A stretch of 64,000 nucleotides of DNA from Streptomyces griseorubiginosus. GTDB lineage: Bacteria > Actinomycetota > Actinomycetes > Streptomycetales > Streptomycetaceae. The notes under the pieces are model-generated. The model searched no databases. It saw only the letters and a program-made list of their open reading frames with translations, and was not told the origin of the DNA. The translations under genes and the position numbers were made by a program. Shown here piece by piece: positions 9,764-19,057 of the stretch (within the stretch, counting starts at the first letter, position 1; every line of letters starts with the position of its first letter). Location: contig NZ_KQ948734.1 of assembly GCF_001514195.1 (NCBI RefSeq), forward strand, positions 712,462-776,461. The letters are read 5' to 3'.

Positions 9764-10783
9764 ATGACCAGTCCAGTCGCCTTGGACCCCGAGCTCGAGT
9801 CGAACGCCGAGCCTGTCAAGGCCGAGCAGAAGCTCGAGGGTCGTTCTCCCGGCCAGTTGATGTGGCAGCGCTTCAAGCGTGACCGTACCGGGGTCGTCTG
9901 CGCCGTGGTAGTGATTTTGTACTTCGTGATCGCGCTGGCCGCGCCGCTGCTGACCAAGATCAGCGGGACCGACCCGTACACGCTGTACGGACAGGACCCG
10001 ACCTACGCGGACAAGCCGATCCTGGACCAGTTCGGTCTGCCGCTCGGCTACTTCGGCGGTGTCTCGGGCTCCCACTGGTTCGGTGTGGAGCCGCAGTACG
10101 GCCGTGACCTGTTCGCCATGCTCGTGTACGGCATGCGGACGTCGCTGTTCATGGCCCTCGGTGTGACCGTCCTGCTGATGGCCACCGGTGTCGTCATCGG
10201 CCTCATCGGCGGCTACTTCGGCGGCCGCACGGACTACTGGATCGGCCGGGTCACGGACTTCTTCCTGTCCTTCCCGCAGCAGCTGTTCTTCATCGCCTTC
10301 ATGCCCGTGGTCACCGCGTTCTTCGTCGACCCGCGGGAGGCTACCCCCACGTACTTCCGCGCACTGGCGATGCTGATCGTGCTGTGGCTGCTGGGCTGGA
10401 TGGGTATGGCGCGTCTGGTCCGTTCGACCGTGCTGTCCCTGCGCGAGCGGGAGTTCGTCGAGGCCGCCAAGGTCTCCGGTGCCTCCCCGTGGCGGATCGT
10501 CCGCAAGGAGATCCTGCCGAACGTGGTGACGCCGATCCTGGTGCAGTTCACGTACTCGCTGCCCAGCACCATCCTCACCATCGCCTTCCTCTCGTTCGCC
10601 GGTGTCGGGTTCGTCGAGCCGACTCCGGACTGGGGACGACTGTTCGCCGCCGCTGCCAACTACACCGAGCAGGACCCGGCGTTCCTCTTCTTCCCCGGCC
10701 TGGCGCTGGTGATCTTCGTTCTGGCCTTCAACCTCCTCGGAGACTCGGTCCGGGACGCTTTCGACCCCAAGTCCGGGCGGTAA
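9764..10783 (+). CDS. bldKA: Oligopeptide ABC transporter permease (DppC/OppC type), BldKA
   Basis: The ATG at 9764 follows GGGGGAAG at 9748-9755 and gives 339 residues; the frame is open upstream but that sequence is AT-rich promoter DNA. After a soluble N-terminus there is a first membrane helix (VVCAVVVILYFVIALAAPLL), then a periplasmic region and five more helices. The EAA loop that docks to the ATPases is EAAKVSGASPWRIVRKEILPN-like near residue 230. It forms half of the membrane pore for oligopeptide import. Gene order permease, binding protein, permease, ATPase, ATPase equals S. coelicolor bldKABCDE, whose loss blocks aerial mycelium formation; the symbol rests on that order. Confidence 0.9.
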   Translation: MTSPVALDPELESNAEPVKAEQKLEGRSPGQLMWQRFKRDRTGVVCAVVVILYFVIALAAPLLTKISGTDPYTLYGQDPTYADKPILDQFGLPLGYFGGVSGSHWFGVEPQYGRDLFAMLVYGMRTSLFMALGVTVLLMATGVVIGLIGGYFGGRTDYWIGRVTDFFLSFPQQLFFIAFMPVVTAFFVDPREATPTYFRALAMLIVLWLLGWMGMARLVRSTVLSLREREFVEAAKVSGASPWRIVRKEILPNVVTPILVQFTYSLPSTILTIAFLSFAGVGFVEPTPDWGRLFAAAANYTEQDPAFLFFPGLALVIFVLAFNLLGDSVRDAFDPKSGR

Positions 10784-10882
10784 CTCGTCCATTGGTGGGG
10801 GGTGACTGCCGCCCCCGCGTCGGCCTACCAGCCGCGTCAGGCAGTACTCATGGATAACAACCGACAGGTAGGTAATCGCCTC

Positions 10883-12676
10883 ATGAAGCCCATCAGCTCG
10901 CGCAGAGCGCGTGCAATCGTCGTCGCCCTCGCGGCCGGTTCCCTGGCTCTCACGGCCTGCTCCAAGAACGATGGCGGCGACTCCGGCGCCGACTCGAAGA
11001 AGGACCAGAAGGAGGCCTCCGTCCAGTCGAAGGCGGTCACCTACGCCGACGCCGCGGGCTCGACGGGTCCGGCGGCTGAGGTTCCCGGCGCCAAGCCCGG
11101 CGGCACGATCAACGTCTACCAGGAGGCGGGCCTCTCGCACCTGGACCCGGGCCAGATCTACGTCTCCGACGCGGGCCAGGTCGCCAACCTGCTCTTCCGT
11201 CGTCTGACGCAGTTCAAGGAGGACGACAAGGGCAACGTCTCGGTCGTCGGCGACCTCGCCACCGACTCGGGCAAGGCCTCGGACGGCGGCAAGACCTGGA
11301 CCTTCACGCTGAAGGACGGCGTCAAGGACCAGAACGGCAACGCCATCACGTCCGCCGACATCCGCCACACCGTCGAGCGCCAGTACGCGAAGTTCATCTT
11401 CGACGGCCCGACCTACCTGCAGACCTGGCTGAGCGGCGCGGACTACCGCAAGGCCCTGCCGAACGGCGGCTTCGACGGCAAGCACCTGCCGGACAGCGTG
11501 CTGGCCACCCCGGACGACAAGACGGTGGTCTTCCACTTCGACACCGCGCGCCCGGACCTGCCGCAGACCCTGGCCATGGCCGGCTACGCCGTTGTCCCGG
11601 CCAAGGGCGACACCAAGGAGAAGTACGACAAGGCCCCGGTCGCCACGGGCCCGTACAAGATCGTCTCCAACAAGGTCGGCAAGGAACTCGTCCTCGCGAA
11701 GAACACCAACTGGGACCCGAAGACCGACTCGGTCCGTCACCAGTACGCGAACGGCTTCGACTTCCAGTTCGGCATCACCGAGTCGACCCAGACCAAGCGT
11801 CTGATCGCCGACCAGGGCGAGGACAAGAACGCCATCCAGCTCACGGGCGGCGTCGAGGCCACGCAGATCCAGGACGTCATCGGCAACGCGGCCGTCAGCA
11901 AGCGCACGGTCAAGGGCTACCAGCCCTACGTCATGCAGCTGACCTTCAACCTGGACCGCGTCAAGGACCTCAAGGTCCGCCAGGCCATCACCTACGCGGT
12001 CAACTCCAAGTCGCTCATCGCCGGTGAGGGCGGTGCCTACGGCGGCGACGTGGCGCCGAACTACTTCGCCCCGACCCTGCCGGGCTACGAGGCGACGTAC
12101 GACCCGTACGGCCGTCTGAAGATGCCGCAGGGCAACATCGCGAAGGCCAAGGAGATCCTCAAGGGTGTCCCGGCCGCCGAGAAGAAGGTCGTCTTCGCCT
12201 ACTCCAACAGCGAGGCCGGTCAGAAGCGCAAGGTCGCCATCGAGGACGCCCTGACCAAGGTCGGCTTCAACGTGGTGTCCAAGGAGGTCGACTCCGCGAG
12301 CTACTACGAGCAGATCGGCAAGCTCAACAACCCGTACGACCTGTACATCACGGGTTGGGGCCAGGACTGGCCGTCCGCGGGCACGGTGATCACGCCCATC
12401 TACGACGGCACCCAGGTCGCCGACGGTTCCTCGAACTACTCGCACGTCAAGGACCCGAAGGTCGACGCCCTCATCAAGAAGGCGCTGACCCAGGACCCGA
12501 CCGCCGCTGCCGCCACCTGGAAGGAAGCCCAGCACTACCTGCTGGAGAAGGTCCTCCCGGCCGCGCCGCTCTGGTACACCAAGCAGTTCCAGCTCTCCGG
12601 TTCGAACATCGGCGGTGCCCGCTACGGCTCGGTGTCCAGCCTCATCGACATCAACCGTCTGTTCGTGAAGTCGTAA
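10883..12676 (+). CDS. bldKB: Oligopeptide-binding lipoprotein BldKB
   Basis: The ATG at 10883 (597 residues) puts a standard lipoprotein signal at the N-terminus (MKPISSRRARAIVVALAAGS then LTAC with the lipidated Cys); an in-frame ATG at 10850 and GTG at 10802 only lengthen it. The mature part is a family 5 extracellular solute-binding protein (GGTINVYQEAGLSHLDPGQIY, a canonical opening; VATGPYKIVS; LYITGWGQDWPSAG). It captures extracellular oligopeptides for import; in S. coelicolor BldKB is the receptor for the first bld-cascade signal. It lies between two permease genes and is followed by a strong hairpin, so its mRNA may be more abundant than that of the distal genes. Confidence 0.92.
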   Translation: MKPISSRRARAIVVALAAGSLALTACSKNDGGDSGADSKKDQKEASVQSKAVTYADAAGSTGPAAEVPGAKPGGTINVYQEAGLSHLDPGQIYVSDAGQVANLLFRRLTQFKEDDKGNVSVVGDLATDSGKASDGGKTWTFTLKDGVKDQNGNAITSADIRHTVERQYAKFIFDGPTYLQTWLSGADYRKALPNGGFDGKHLPDSVLATPDDKTVVFHFDTARPDLPQTLAMAGYAVVPAKGDTKEKYDKAPVATGPYKIVSNKVGKELVLAKNTNWDPKTDSVRHQYANGFDFQFGITESTQTKRLIADQGEDKNAIQLTGGVEATQIQDVIGNAAVSKRTVKGYQPYVMQLTFNLDRVKDLKVRQAITYAVNSKSLIAGEGGAYGGDVAPNYFAPTLPGYEATYDPYGRLKMPQGNIAKAKEILKGVPAAEKKVVFAYSNSEAGQKRKVAIEDALTKVGFNVVSKEVDSASYYEQIGKLNNPYDLYITGWGQDWPSAGTVITPIYDGTQVADGSSNYSHVKDPKVDALIKKALTQDPTAAAATWKEAQHYLLEKVLPAAPLWYTKQFQLSGSNIGGARYGSVSSLIDINRLFVKS

Positions 12677-12692
12677 CTCTCTACGGCTGATC

Positions 12693-12726
12693 GCGGGGGT
12701 GCGCACCAGGCGGAGCGCACCCCCGC
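12693..12726 (+). terminator. Strong intercistronic hairpin after bldKB
   Basis: GCGGGGGTGCGC (12693-12704) and GCGCACCCCCGC (12715-12726) pair perfectly over 12 bp with a 10-base loop. It lies between bldKB and bldKC inside an operon, so it more likely attenuates read-through or protects the upstream mRNA than ends all transcription. Confidence 0.65.
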
Positions 12727-12774
12727 ACCTCCGTGAAACCTCCCACCGTCTCCGCAGAGAGCAGCCCTCCCGCC

Positions 12775-13752
12775 ATGTTTCAGTTCATCATCCGGCGCAC
12801 AGTCGGTGCCCTCGTCACCCTGATCCTCATCGGCGCCGCCACGTTCTTCCTGTTCGTCGCCGCGCCCTCCGACTACGCCTCACTGGCCTGTGGCAAGGAC
12901 TGCTCGCCCGCGAGACTCGAGGACATCCGTCAGGCGCTGGGCCTCAACCTGCCGATCCACCAGCAGTTCTGGGACTTCATGTCCGGCATCGTCATGGGCC
13001 GTGACTTCCCGACCGGACACTGCAGCGCGCCCTGCCTCGGCCAGTCGTTCTACTCGGGCGACATGGTCTGGTCCACGATCATGGACCGCTTCCCGACGAC
13101 CCTCACGCTCACTGTCGGCGGCGCGGTCGTCTTCGTCATCGTCGGCATCGGCGCCGGCATGATCGCCGCCTACCGGCGCGGCACCATGGTCGACAAGGTC
13201 GCCACCAGTGTCTCCATGGTGCTCAGTTCGTTCCAGATCTACGTGCTCGGCCCGCTCGTCCTGCTGATCTTCGTCTACAGCACGGGCTGGATGGACAACC
13301 CGGCCTACCACCCGATCACGGACGACCCGTGGAAGTGGTTCACCGGTCTGCTGCTGCCGGTGCTGGTGATGTCCACCATCTTCACCGCGCAGTACACGCG
13401 TATGGCGCGTTCCTCGATGATCGAGCAGCTCGCCGAGGAGCACGTCCGCACCGCCCGCGCCAAGGGCATGTCGAACCGGTACGTGTTCTTCCGCTACGCC
13501 TGGCGCGGTTCGATGATCCCGATCGTCACCGTCCTCGGCATCGACATCAGCTCGATGCTCGGCGGCGCCGTGGTCACCGAGCTGACCTTCTCCCTCCAGG
13601 GGATCGGCCGTCTCGCCGTGGACGGCGCGGTCCACAAGGACCTGCCGCTCACCATGGGTGTCATGCTGTTCGGTGCCTTCTTCATCCTGATCGTCAACAT
13701 CCTCACCGACATCGCGTACGCCTACATCGACCCGCGCGTCCGGCTCTCCTAG
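12775..13752 (+). CDS. bldKC: Oligopeptide ABC transporter permease (DppB/OppB type), BldKC
   Basis: The ATG at 12775 gives 325 residues starting MFQFIIRRTVGALVTLILIG, the typical first helix of DppB-type permeases; an in-frame GTG at 12733 adds an unlikely Pro/Ser-rich leader. Six membrane helices are visible. The EAA-type loop is EEHVRTARAKGMSNRYVFFRYAWR. It pairs with BldKA to form the pore. A Cys-rich extracellular loop (ACGKDCSPAR, GHCSAPCLG) near residues 40-85 is unusual for this family and could be disulphide-bonded; the same kind of insert, shorter, occurs in the second importer (GLCGDKQCD). Confidence 0.92.
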   Translation: MFQFIIRRTVGALVTLILIGAATFFLFVAAPSDYASLACGKDCSPARLEDIRQALGLNLPIHQQFWDFMSGIVMGRDFPTGHCSAPCLGQSFYSGDMVWSTIMDRFPTTLTLTVGGAVVFVIVGIGAGMIAAYRRGTMVDKVATSVSMVLSSFQIYVLGPLVLLIFVYSTGWMDNPAYHPITDDPWKWFTGLLLPVLVMSTIFTAQYTRMARSSMIEQLAEEHVRTARAKGMSNRYVFFRYAWRGSMIPIVTVLGIDISSMLGGAVVTELTFSLQGIGRLAVDGAVHKDLPLTMGVMLFGAFFILIVNILTDIAYAYIDPRVRLS

Positions 13753-13767
13753 GAAGAACGAACCACC

Positions 13768-14829
13768 GTGACCACACTGACCAAGACCGAGGACGCGCCG
13801 GCCCCGACCGGTCCGGAGAGCTTCCTCTCGGTGCGTGATCTGAAGGTGCAGTTCTCCACCGAGGACGGCATCGTCAAGGCGGTCGACGGCCTCTCCTTCG
13901 ACGTCGAGCGCGGCAAGACCCTGGGCATCGTCGGCGAGTCCGGCTCCGGGAAGTCCGTCACCAACCTGACGATCCTGGGCCTGCACAACCCCCGCACCAG
14001 CACCGTCGACGGCGAGATCGTCCTCGACGGCAAGGAACTCGTCACGGCCACCGAGCGGGAGCTGGAGCAGCTCCGCGGCAACAAGATGGCGATGATCTTC
14101 CAGGACCCGCTGACCGCGCTGTCGCCGTTCTACACGGTGGGCCGCCAGCTGTCCGAGCCGTTCATGAAGCACCGCGGCGCCTCCAAGAAGGAGGCCAAGG
14201 ACCGGGCCATCCAGCTGCTGGAGAAGGTCGGCATCCCGCAGCCCAAGGCGCGCTTCGACGACTACCCCCACCAGTTCTCCGGCGGTATGCGCCAGCGCGC
14301 GATGATCGCCATGGCGCTGATGTGCGACCCCGAGCTGCTGATCGCCGACGAGCCGACCACCGCGCTGGACGTCACCGTGCAGGCCCAGATCCTGGACCTG
14401 CTCAAGGACCTCCAGCAGGAGTTCGGCTCCGCGATCATCTTCATCACGCACGACCTCGGCGTCATCTCCAACATGGCCGACGACCTGCTGGTGATGTACG
14501 CCGGCCGGGCCGTCGAGCGCGGTTCCGTCCGCGAGGTCCTCGGCGCGCCGAAGCACCCCTACACCTGGGGCCTGCTGAGCTCGATGCCCCGCCTGGACGG
14601 CGACATCAACGAGGCGCTGGAGCCGATCCCCGGTTCGCCGCCCTCGCTGCTCAACCCGCCCTCCGGCTGCCCGTTCCACCCGCGGTGCGCCTTCAAGGAC
14701 GAGGTGCCGGGCACGCTGTGCACCGACTCCCGTCCGCCGCTGGGCGAGGGCCGCGCCTCCGCGTGCCACCTGACGGCCGAGCAGAAGCAGACCATCTTCA
14801 TCGACAAGATCCAGCCCCGGCTGCGCTAG
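13768..14829 (+). CDS. bldKD: Oligopeptide ABC transporter ATP-binding protein (OppD type), BldKD
   Basis: The 353-residue GTG-initiated protein has Walker [10 protein letters not shown]-loop [14 protein letters not shown] signature SGGMRQR, Walker [13 protein letters not shown] and the switch His (ITHDLG). The C-terminal oligopeptide-transporter extension with CPFHPRC, an iron-sulfur-type or structural Cys motif of this family, is present. It powers import with BldKE. AGGAAG 11 bases upstream supports the start, 15 bases after the bldKC stop. Confidence 0.94.
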   Translation: MTTLTKTEDAPAPTGPESFLSVRDLKVQFSTEDGIVKAVDGLSFDVERGKTLGIVGESGSGKSVTNLTILGLHNPRTSTVDGEIVLDGKELVTATERELEQLRGNKMAMIFQDPLTALSPFYTVGRQLSEPFMKHRGASKKEAKDRAIQLLEKVGIPQPKARFDDYPHQFSGGMRQRAMIAMALMCDPELLIADEPTTALDVTVQAQILDLLKDLQQEFGSAIIFITHDLGVISNMADDLLVMYAGRAVERGSVREVLGAPKHPYTWGLLSSMPRLDGDINEALEPIPGSPPSLLNPPSGCPFHPRCAFKDEVPGTLCTDSRPPLGEGRASACHLTAEQKQTIFIDKIQPRLR

Positions 14830-14842
14830 GGAGATCCGAGAC

Positions 14843-15979
14843 ATGAGCGACAACCTCACCCTCCCCGCCCAGCAGGGTTCCGCCGGCACCTCGACCGAGC
14901 CACTCCTCAAGGTCGAGGGCCTGACGAAGCACTTCCCGATCTACGGCGGCTTCCCGATCAAACGCAAGGTCGGCGCCGTGCAGGCCGTCGACGGGGTCGA
15001 CCTCACGGTCGGCGTCGGCGAGAGCGTCGGCCTGGTCGGCGAGTCCGGCTGCGGCAAGTCGACGACGGGCCGGCTGATCACACGGCTCCTGGAGCCCACG
15101 GACGGCAAGATCACGTACGCCGGTCAGGACATCACGCACGCCTCGCGCCGCCAGCTGGCGCCGGTGCGGTCCGAGATCCAGATGATCTTCCAGGACCCGT
15201 ACTCCTCGCTGAACCCGCGGCAGACCGTCGGCTCGATCATCAAGTCGCCGATGGAGGTCAACGGGATCGAGCCGGAGGGCGGCCAGGAGAAGAAGGTCCG
15301 CGAGCTCCTGGAGCTGGTCGGCCTCAACCCCGAGCACTACAACCGCTTCCCGCACGAGTTCTCCGGCGGTCAGCGTCAGCGCATCGGCGTGGCCCGCGCG
15401 CTGGCCCTCCAGCCGAAGCTGATCGTGGCGGACGAGCCGGTCTCCGCGCTGGACGTGTCGATCCAGGCGCAGGTCGTCAACCTGCTGAAGAAGGTCCAGG
15501 ACGAGCTGGGCATCGCGTTCCTGTTCATCGCCCACGACCTGGCCGTCGTACGGCACTTCTCGCAGCGGGTCGCGGTCATGTACCTCGGCAAGGTGGTCGA
15601 GGTCGGCGACCGGGAGTCGATCTACAACCGTCCCCGGCACCCGTACACGCACGCCCTGCTGTCCGCGGTGCCGGAGGTCGACATCGACGGCACGGGTCCG
15701 AACCGGGAGCGGATCCGGCTCTCCGGTGACGTGCCCTCGCCGATCCTGCCGCCGTCCGGCTGCCGCTTCCGCACGCGGTGCTGGAAGGCGCAGGACAAGT
15801 GCGCCACGGACGAGCCGCCGCTGGTCCAGATCTCCGGCAACAAGGCCGGCCACCTCACGGCCTGCCACTTCCCGGAGGACCCGACCACCGAGGCCCGCGA
15901 CGAGGACGTCGTGATGGACCCGGCGCTGCTCGCCCTGGAGGACGCGGCGGAGTCGGACACGGTGCCGACGAAGGACTGA
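14843..15979 (+). CDS. bldKE: Oligopeptide ABC transporter ATP-binding protein (OppF type), BldKE
   Basis: This 378-residue second ATPase has Walker [12 protein letters not shown] signature SGGQRQR, Walker [14 protein letters not shown]-loop IAHDLA and the C-terminal CRFRTRC motif. The [22 protein letters not shown] opening is characteristic of OppF-type partners. AGGGAG lies 9 bases upstream of the ATG, 13 bases after bldKD, so the five genes form one operon. An acidic tail ([20 protein letters not shown]) follows the family core. Confidence 0.94.
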   Translation: MSDNLTLPAQQGSAGTSTEPLLKVEGLTKHFPIYGGFPIKRKVGAVQAVDGVDLTVGVGESVGLVGESGCGKSTTGRLITRLLEPTDGKITYAGQDITHASRRQLAPVRSEIQMIFQDPYSSLNPRQTVGSIIKSPMEVNGIEPEGGQEKKVRELLELVGLNPEHYNRFPHEFSGGQRQRIGVARALALQPKLIVADEPVSALDVSIQAQVVNLLKKVQDELGIAFLFIAHDLAVVRHFSQRVAVMYLGKVVEVGDRESIYNRPRHPYTHALLSAVPEVDIDGTGPNRERIRLSGDVPSPILPPSGCRFRTRCWKAQDKCATDEPPLVQISGNKAGHLTACHFPEDPTTEARDEDVVMDPALLALEDAAESDTVPTKD

Positions 15980-15997
15980 CGCGCCCGGCAACTCCGG

Positions 15998-16041
15998 CGA
16001 CGGCCGGGGGCGGAGACATGGGTCTCTGCTCCCGGCCGTCG
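15998..16041 (+). terminator. Terminator after bldKE
   Basis: CGACGGCCGGG (15998-16008) pairs with CCCGGCCGTCG (16031-16041), and the inner GGAGAC/GGTCTC bases can extend the structure around an ATG loop. GTGTTTGTG follows. It closes the bldK operon. Confidence 0.7.
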
Positions 16042-16439
16042 GTGTTTGTGACGGGGGTGCCGGCCGGGGGCCGAGGTGGTCGCGGTGACGGGGTGACGCC
16101 TGGGCTGACGGGGGCGGGGTCCGGGTGTGCCGACCTCTGCCTTCGCGGCAGCTGGGTCCGTCAGCCACGTCGGCCTGGCGGCCCCCGGCCGTGCCGTGCC
16201 CCGGCCCTCTCACGCTGCACCCCGCCATGCCACGCATCAGCCCCCTCACGCGGCGCCCCGCCATGCCACGCACCACCCCCACGCAGCGCCCCCGCATGAC
16301 GGCGCCCGCTCCCCAGCACCCCGGTGTCCCCGGCCCCCTGACCCATCGTCTCCTCGCTCCCGTCACCGTCCTCGATGCGCCGGCCACTCTCCTCACGCCC
16401 ACCCCCCAAAGGCCTACTCAGGCGTGCGGAATGTCGTTC
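16042..16439. other. Intergenic region with low-complexity C-rich repeats
   Basis: No convincing gene here. The plus strand is C-rich, with a 17-base direct repeat CCCCGCCATGCCACGCA at 16220-16236 and 16256-16272 (36-base spacing) and a degenerate third copy ending near 16297. Reading frames across it in either direction are Gly/Arg- or His/Pro-rich and look non-biological. Confidence 0.5.
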
Positions 16440-16469
16440 ATGATCCGATATTGGCCGGTAACGGATCAT
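16440..16469. promoter_or_regulatory. Inverted repeat before the second peptide importer
   Basis: ATGATCCG (16440-16447) and CGGATCAT (16462-16469) are perfect 8-bp arms 14 bases apart, directly before the GAGGAGG ribosome binding site (around 16472-16478) of the binding-protein gene. It could be an operator or a 5'-UTR hairpin that masks translation. Confidence 0.45.
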
Positions 16470-16485
16470 CTTGAGGAGGCACTCC

Positions 16486-18126
16486 ATGCGTGGAGGCACG
16501 CACGCCAAATGGGCCGCATGCGCGGCGGCGGTAGCGCTCGCGGCGACGGCCTGTGGGGGCGGGGACAGCGGCGGCGGCAGCGGCAGCAGCGACGGCGGCG
16601 CGGTGCTCAGCTCCTCCTGGGGCGACCCGCAGAACCCGCTGGAGCCGGCCAACACCAACGAGGTGCAGGGCGGCAAGGTCCTCGACATGATCTTCCGCAG
16701 CCTGAAGAAGTACAACCCGGAGACGGGCAAGGCCGAGGACATGCTCGCCGAGAAGATCGACACGACCGACTCGCAGAACTTCACCATCACCGTCAAGGAC
16801 GGCTGGACCTTCAGCAACGGCGAGAAGGTCACCGCCAAGTCCTTCGTGGACGCCTGGAACTACGGGGCCTCTCTCAAGAACAACCAGAAGAACGCCTACT
16901 TCTTCGGCTACATCGACGGCTACGACAAGACCCACCCCGAGGACGGCAGCAAGCAGACCGCCGACACCCTCTCCGGCCTGAAGGTCACCGGCACCAACAC
17001 CTTCACCGTCAAGCTCAACCAGAAGTTCTCGACCTTCCCCGACACCCTCGGCTACCCCGCCTACGCCCCGCTCCCGCAGGCCTTCTTCACCGACCACGCC
17101 GGCTGGGTGAAGAAGCCGATCGGCAACGGGCCGTACACCATCGAGTCGTACACCAAGGGCTCCCAGATGGCCCTGAAGAAGTGGGACGGCTACAAAGGCC
17201 CCGACAAGGCCCAGAACGGCGGCGTGACCCTCAAGGTCTACACCGACAACAACACCGCCTACACCGACCTGATGGCCGGCAACCTCGACCTGGTCGACGA
17301 CGTCCCCGCGGCCCAGCTCAAGAACGTCAAGAGCGACCTCGGCGACCGCTACATCAACACTCCCGCCGGCATCATCCAGACCCTCGCCTTCCCGTTCTAC
17401 GACAAGAACTGGAACAAGCCCGGCATGGAGAAGGTCCGCACCGGGCTCTCCCGGGCCATCAACCGCGACCAGATCACCCAGACCATCTTCCAGAAGACCC
17501 GTACCCCCGCCACCGACTGGACCTCGCCGGTCCTCGGCAAGGAGGGCGGCTTCAAGGAAGGCCTGTGCGGGGACGCCTGCGACTACGACCCGGCCGCGGC
17601 CAAGAAGCTCATCAAGGAGGGCGGCGGGCTCCCCGGCGGCCAGGTCAAGATCACGTACAACGCGGACACCGGCTCCCACAAGGAGTGGGTCGACGCGGTC
17701 TGCAACTCCATCAACAACGCGCTCGGCAACGACAAGGCCTGCGTCGGCAACCCGGTCGGCACCTTCGCCGACTTCCGCAGCCAGATCACCGCGAAGAAGA
17801 TGAGCGGCCCCTTCCGGGCGGGCTGGCAGATGGACTACCCGCTCATCCAGAACTTCCTCCAGCCGCTCTACTACACCAACGCCTCCTCCAACGACGGCAA
17901 GTGGACCAACAAGGACTTCGACAAGCTCGTCAACGAGGCCAACGCCGAGACCGACACCGCCAAGGCCGTCGAGAAGTTCCAGCAGGCGGAGGGCGTCGTA
18001 CGGGACAACATGGCCGCCATCCCGCTCTGGTACCAGAACGGCAGCGCGGGCTACTCCGAGCGGCTCTCCAACGTGAAGCTCAACCCGTTCAGCGTGCCCG
18101 TCTACAACGAGATCAAGGTCGGCTGA
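16486..18126 (+). CDS. Oligopeptide-binding lipoprotein, second importer
   Basis: This 546-residue lipoprotein has a short signal peptide ending AATAC with lipidated Cys23, then a Gly/Ser linker (GGGDSGGGSGSS). The mature part is a family 5 binding protein of the DppA/OppA class (AEKIDTTDSQNFTITVKDGWTF, GNGPYTIESYTKGS, AAIPLWYQNGSAGYS). It should capture peptides for the permeases that follow eight bases downstream. It is distinct in sequence from BldKB, so ligand specificity probably differs. A strong GAGGAGG site supports the ATG. Confidence 0.94.
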   Translation: MRGGTHAKWAACAAAVALAATACGGGDSGGGSGSSDGGAVLSSSWGDPQNPLEPANTNEVQGGKVLDMIFRSLKKYNPETGKAEDMLAEKIDTTDSQNFTITVKDGWTFSNGEKVTAKSFVDAWNYGASLKNNQKNAYFFGYIDGYDKTHPEDGSKQTADTLSGLKVTGTNTFTVKLNQKFSTFPDTLGYPAYAPLPQAFFTDHAGWVKKPIGNGPYTIESYTKGSQMALKKWDGYKGPDKAQNGGVTLKVYTDNNTAYTDLMAGNLDLVDDVPAAQLKNVKSDLGDRYINTPAGIIQTLAFPFYDKNWNKPGMEKVRTGLSRAINRDQITQTIFQKTRTPATDWTSPVLGKEGGFKEGLCGDACDYDPAAAKKLIKEGGGLPGGQVKITYNADTGSHKEWVDAVCNSINNALGNDKACVGNPVGTFADFRSQITAKKMSGPFRAGWQMDYPLIQNFLQPLYYTNASSNDGKWTNKDFDKLVNEANAETDTAKAVEKFQQAEGVVRDNMAAIPLWYQNGSAGYSERLSNVKLNPFSVPVYNEIKVG

Positions 18127-18133
18127 GCCCGCC

Positions 18134-19057
18134 ATGGGACGGTACGTCGTCCGGCGTCTGCTCCAGATGATCCCGGTGTTCATCGGGTCGACCCTGCTGA
18201 TCTTCCTCATGGTGAACGTGATGGGCGACCCCATCGCGGGCCTGTGCGGCGACAAGCAGTGCGACGCGGCGACGTCCGCCCAGCTCAAGAAGGAGTTCGG
18301 CCTCGACAAGCCGGTCTGGCAGCAGTACCTGACCTACATGGGGCACGTCTTCACCGGCGACTTCGGCACCGCTTTCAACGGCCAGAAGGTCACCGAGCTG
18401 ATGGCGACGGCGTTCCCGGTGACCATCCGGCTCACCATCGTCGCGATCCTCTTCGAGATCGTCATCGGCATCACGCTGGGGGTGATCACCGGCCTGCGCC
18501 GCGGACGGCCGGTGGACACCTCGGTGCTGCTGCTCACCCTCGTCGTGATCTCCGTCCCCACCTTCGTCACCGGCCTGCTGCTCCAGCTGCTGCTCGGTGT
18601 CGAGTGGGGCTGGATCAAGCCGTCGGTGTCCACGGACGCCACGTTCGGCGAGCTGATCGTGCCCGGTCTGGTCCTCGCCTCGGTGTCGCTGGCGTACGTG
18701 ACCCGGCTGACCCGCACCTCGATCGCCGAGAACCGCCGCTCCGACTACGTCCGCACGGCCGTGGCGAAGGGCCTGCCCAGACAGCGCGTCATCGTGCGGC
18801 ACCTGCTGCGCAACTCGCTCATCCCGGTGGTCACCTTCATCGGCACCGACATCGGCGCCCTGATGGGCGGCGCGATCGTCACCGAGCGCATCTTCAACAT
18901 CCATGGCGTCGGCTACCAGCTCTACCAGGGCATCCTGCGCCAGAACACCCAGACCGTGGTCGGCTTCGTGACCGTCCTCGTCCTGGTGTTCCTGGTGGCC
19001 AACCTGCTCGTCGATCTGCTGTACGCCGTCCTCGACCCCAGGATCCGCTATGCCTGA
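18134..19057 (+). CDS. Peptide ABC transporter permease (DppB type)
   Basis: The 307-residue protein starts MGRYVVRRLLQMIPVFIGST, the typical DppB opening, and shows six membrane helices. Its cytoplasmic EAA-type loop is YVRTAVAKGLPRQRVIVRHLLRN. It forms the pore with the next gene product. It starts 7 bases after the binding-protein stop and overlaps the next gene by eight bases. A small extracellular Cys pair (LCGDKQC) follows the first helix, echoing BldKC. Confidence 0.95.
   Translation: MGRYVVRRLLQMIPVFIGSTLLIFLMVNVMGDPIAGLCGDKQCDAATSAQLKKEFGLDKPVWQQYLTYMGHVFTGDFGTAFNGQKVTELMATAFPVTIRLTIVAILFEIVIGITLGVITGLRRGRPVDTSVLLLTLVVISVPTFVTGLLLQLLLGVEWGWIKPSVSTDATFGELIVPGLVLASVSLAYVTRLTRTSIAENRRSDYVRTAVAKGLPRQRVIVRHLLRNSLIPVVTFIGTDIGALMGGAIVTERIFNIHGVGYQLYQGILRQNTQTVVGFVTVLVLVFLVANLLVDLLYAVLDPRIRYA

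Noticed and set aside
10802..10882. Longer N-terminus for the BldKB lipoprotein
   Set aside because: Starts at 10802 or 10850 would put 11 to 27 residues before a normal lipoprotein signal peptide; the ATG at 10883 gives a standard one.
9731..12706. 991-codon minus-strand frame opposite bldKA/bldKB
   Set aside because: Shadow created by high GC; the plus-strand permease and lipoprotein have clear motifs.
16161..16402. Minus-strand coding in the gap upstream of the second importer
   Set aside because: The predicted peptide is an Arg/Gly repeat (GMAGRRVRGLMRGMAG type) produced by C-rich direct repeats; no ribosome binding site or homology.
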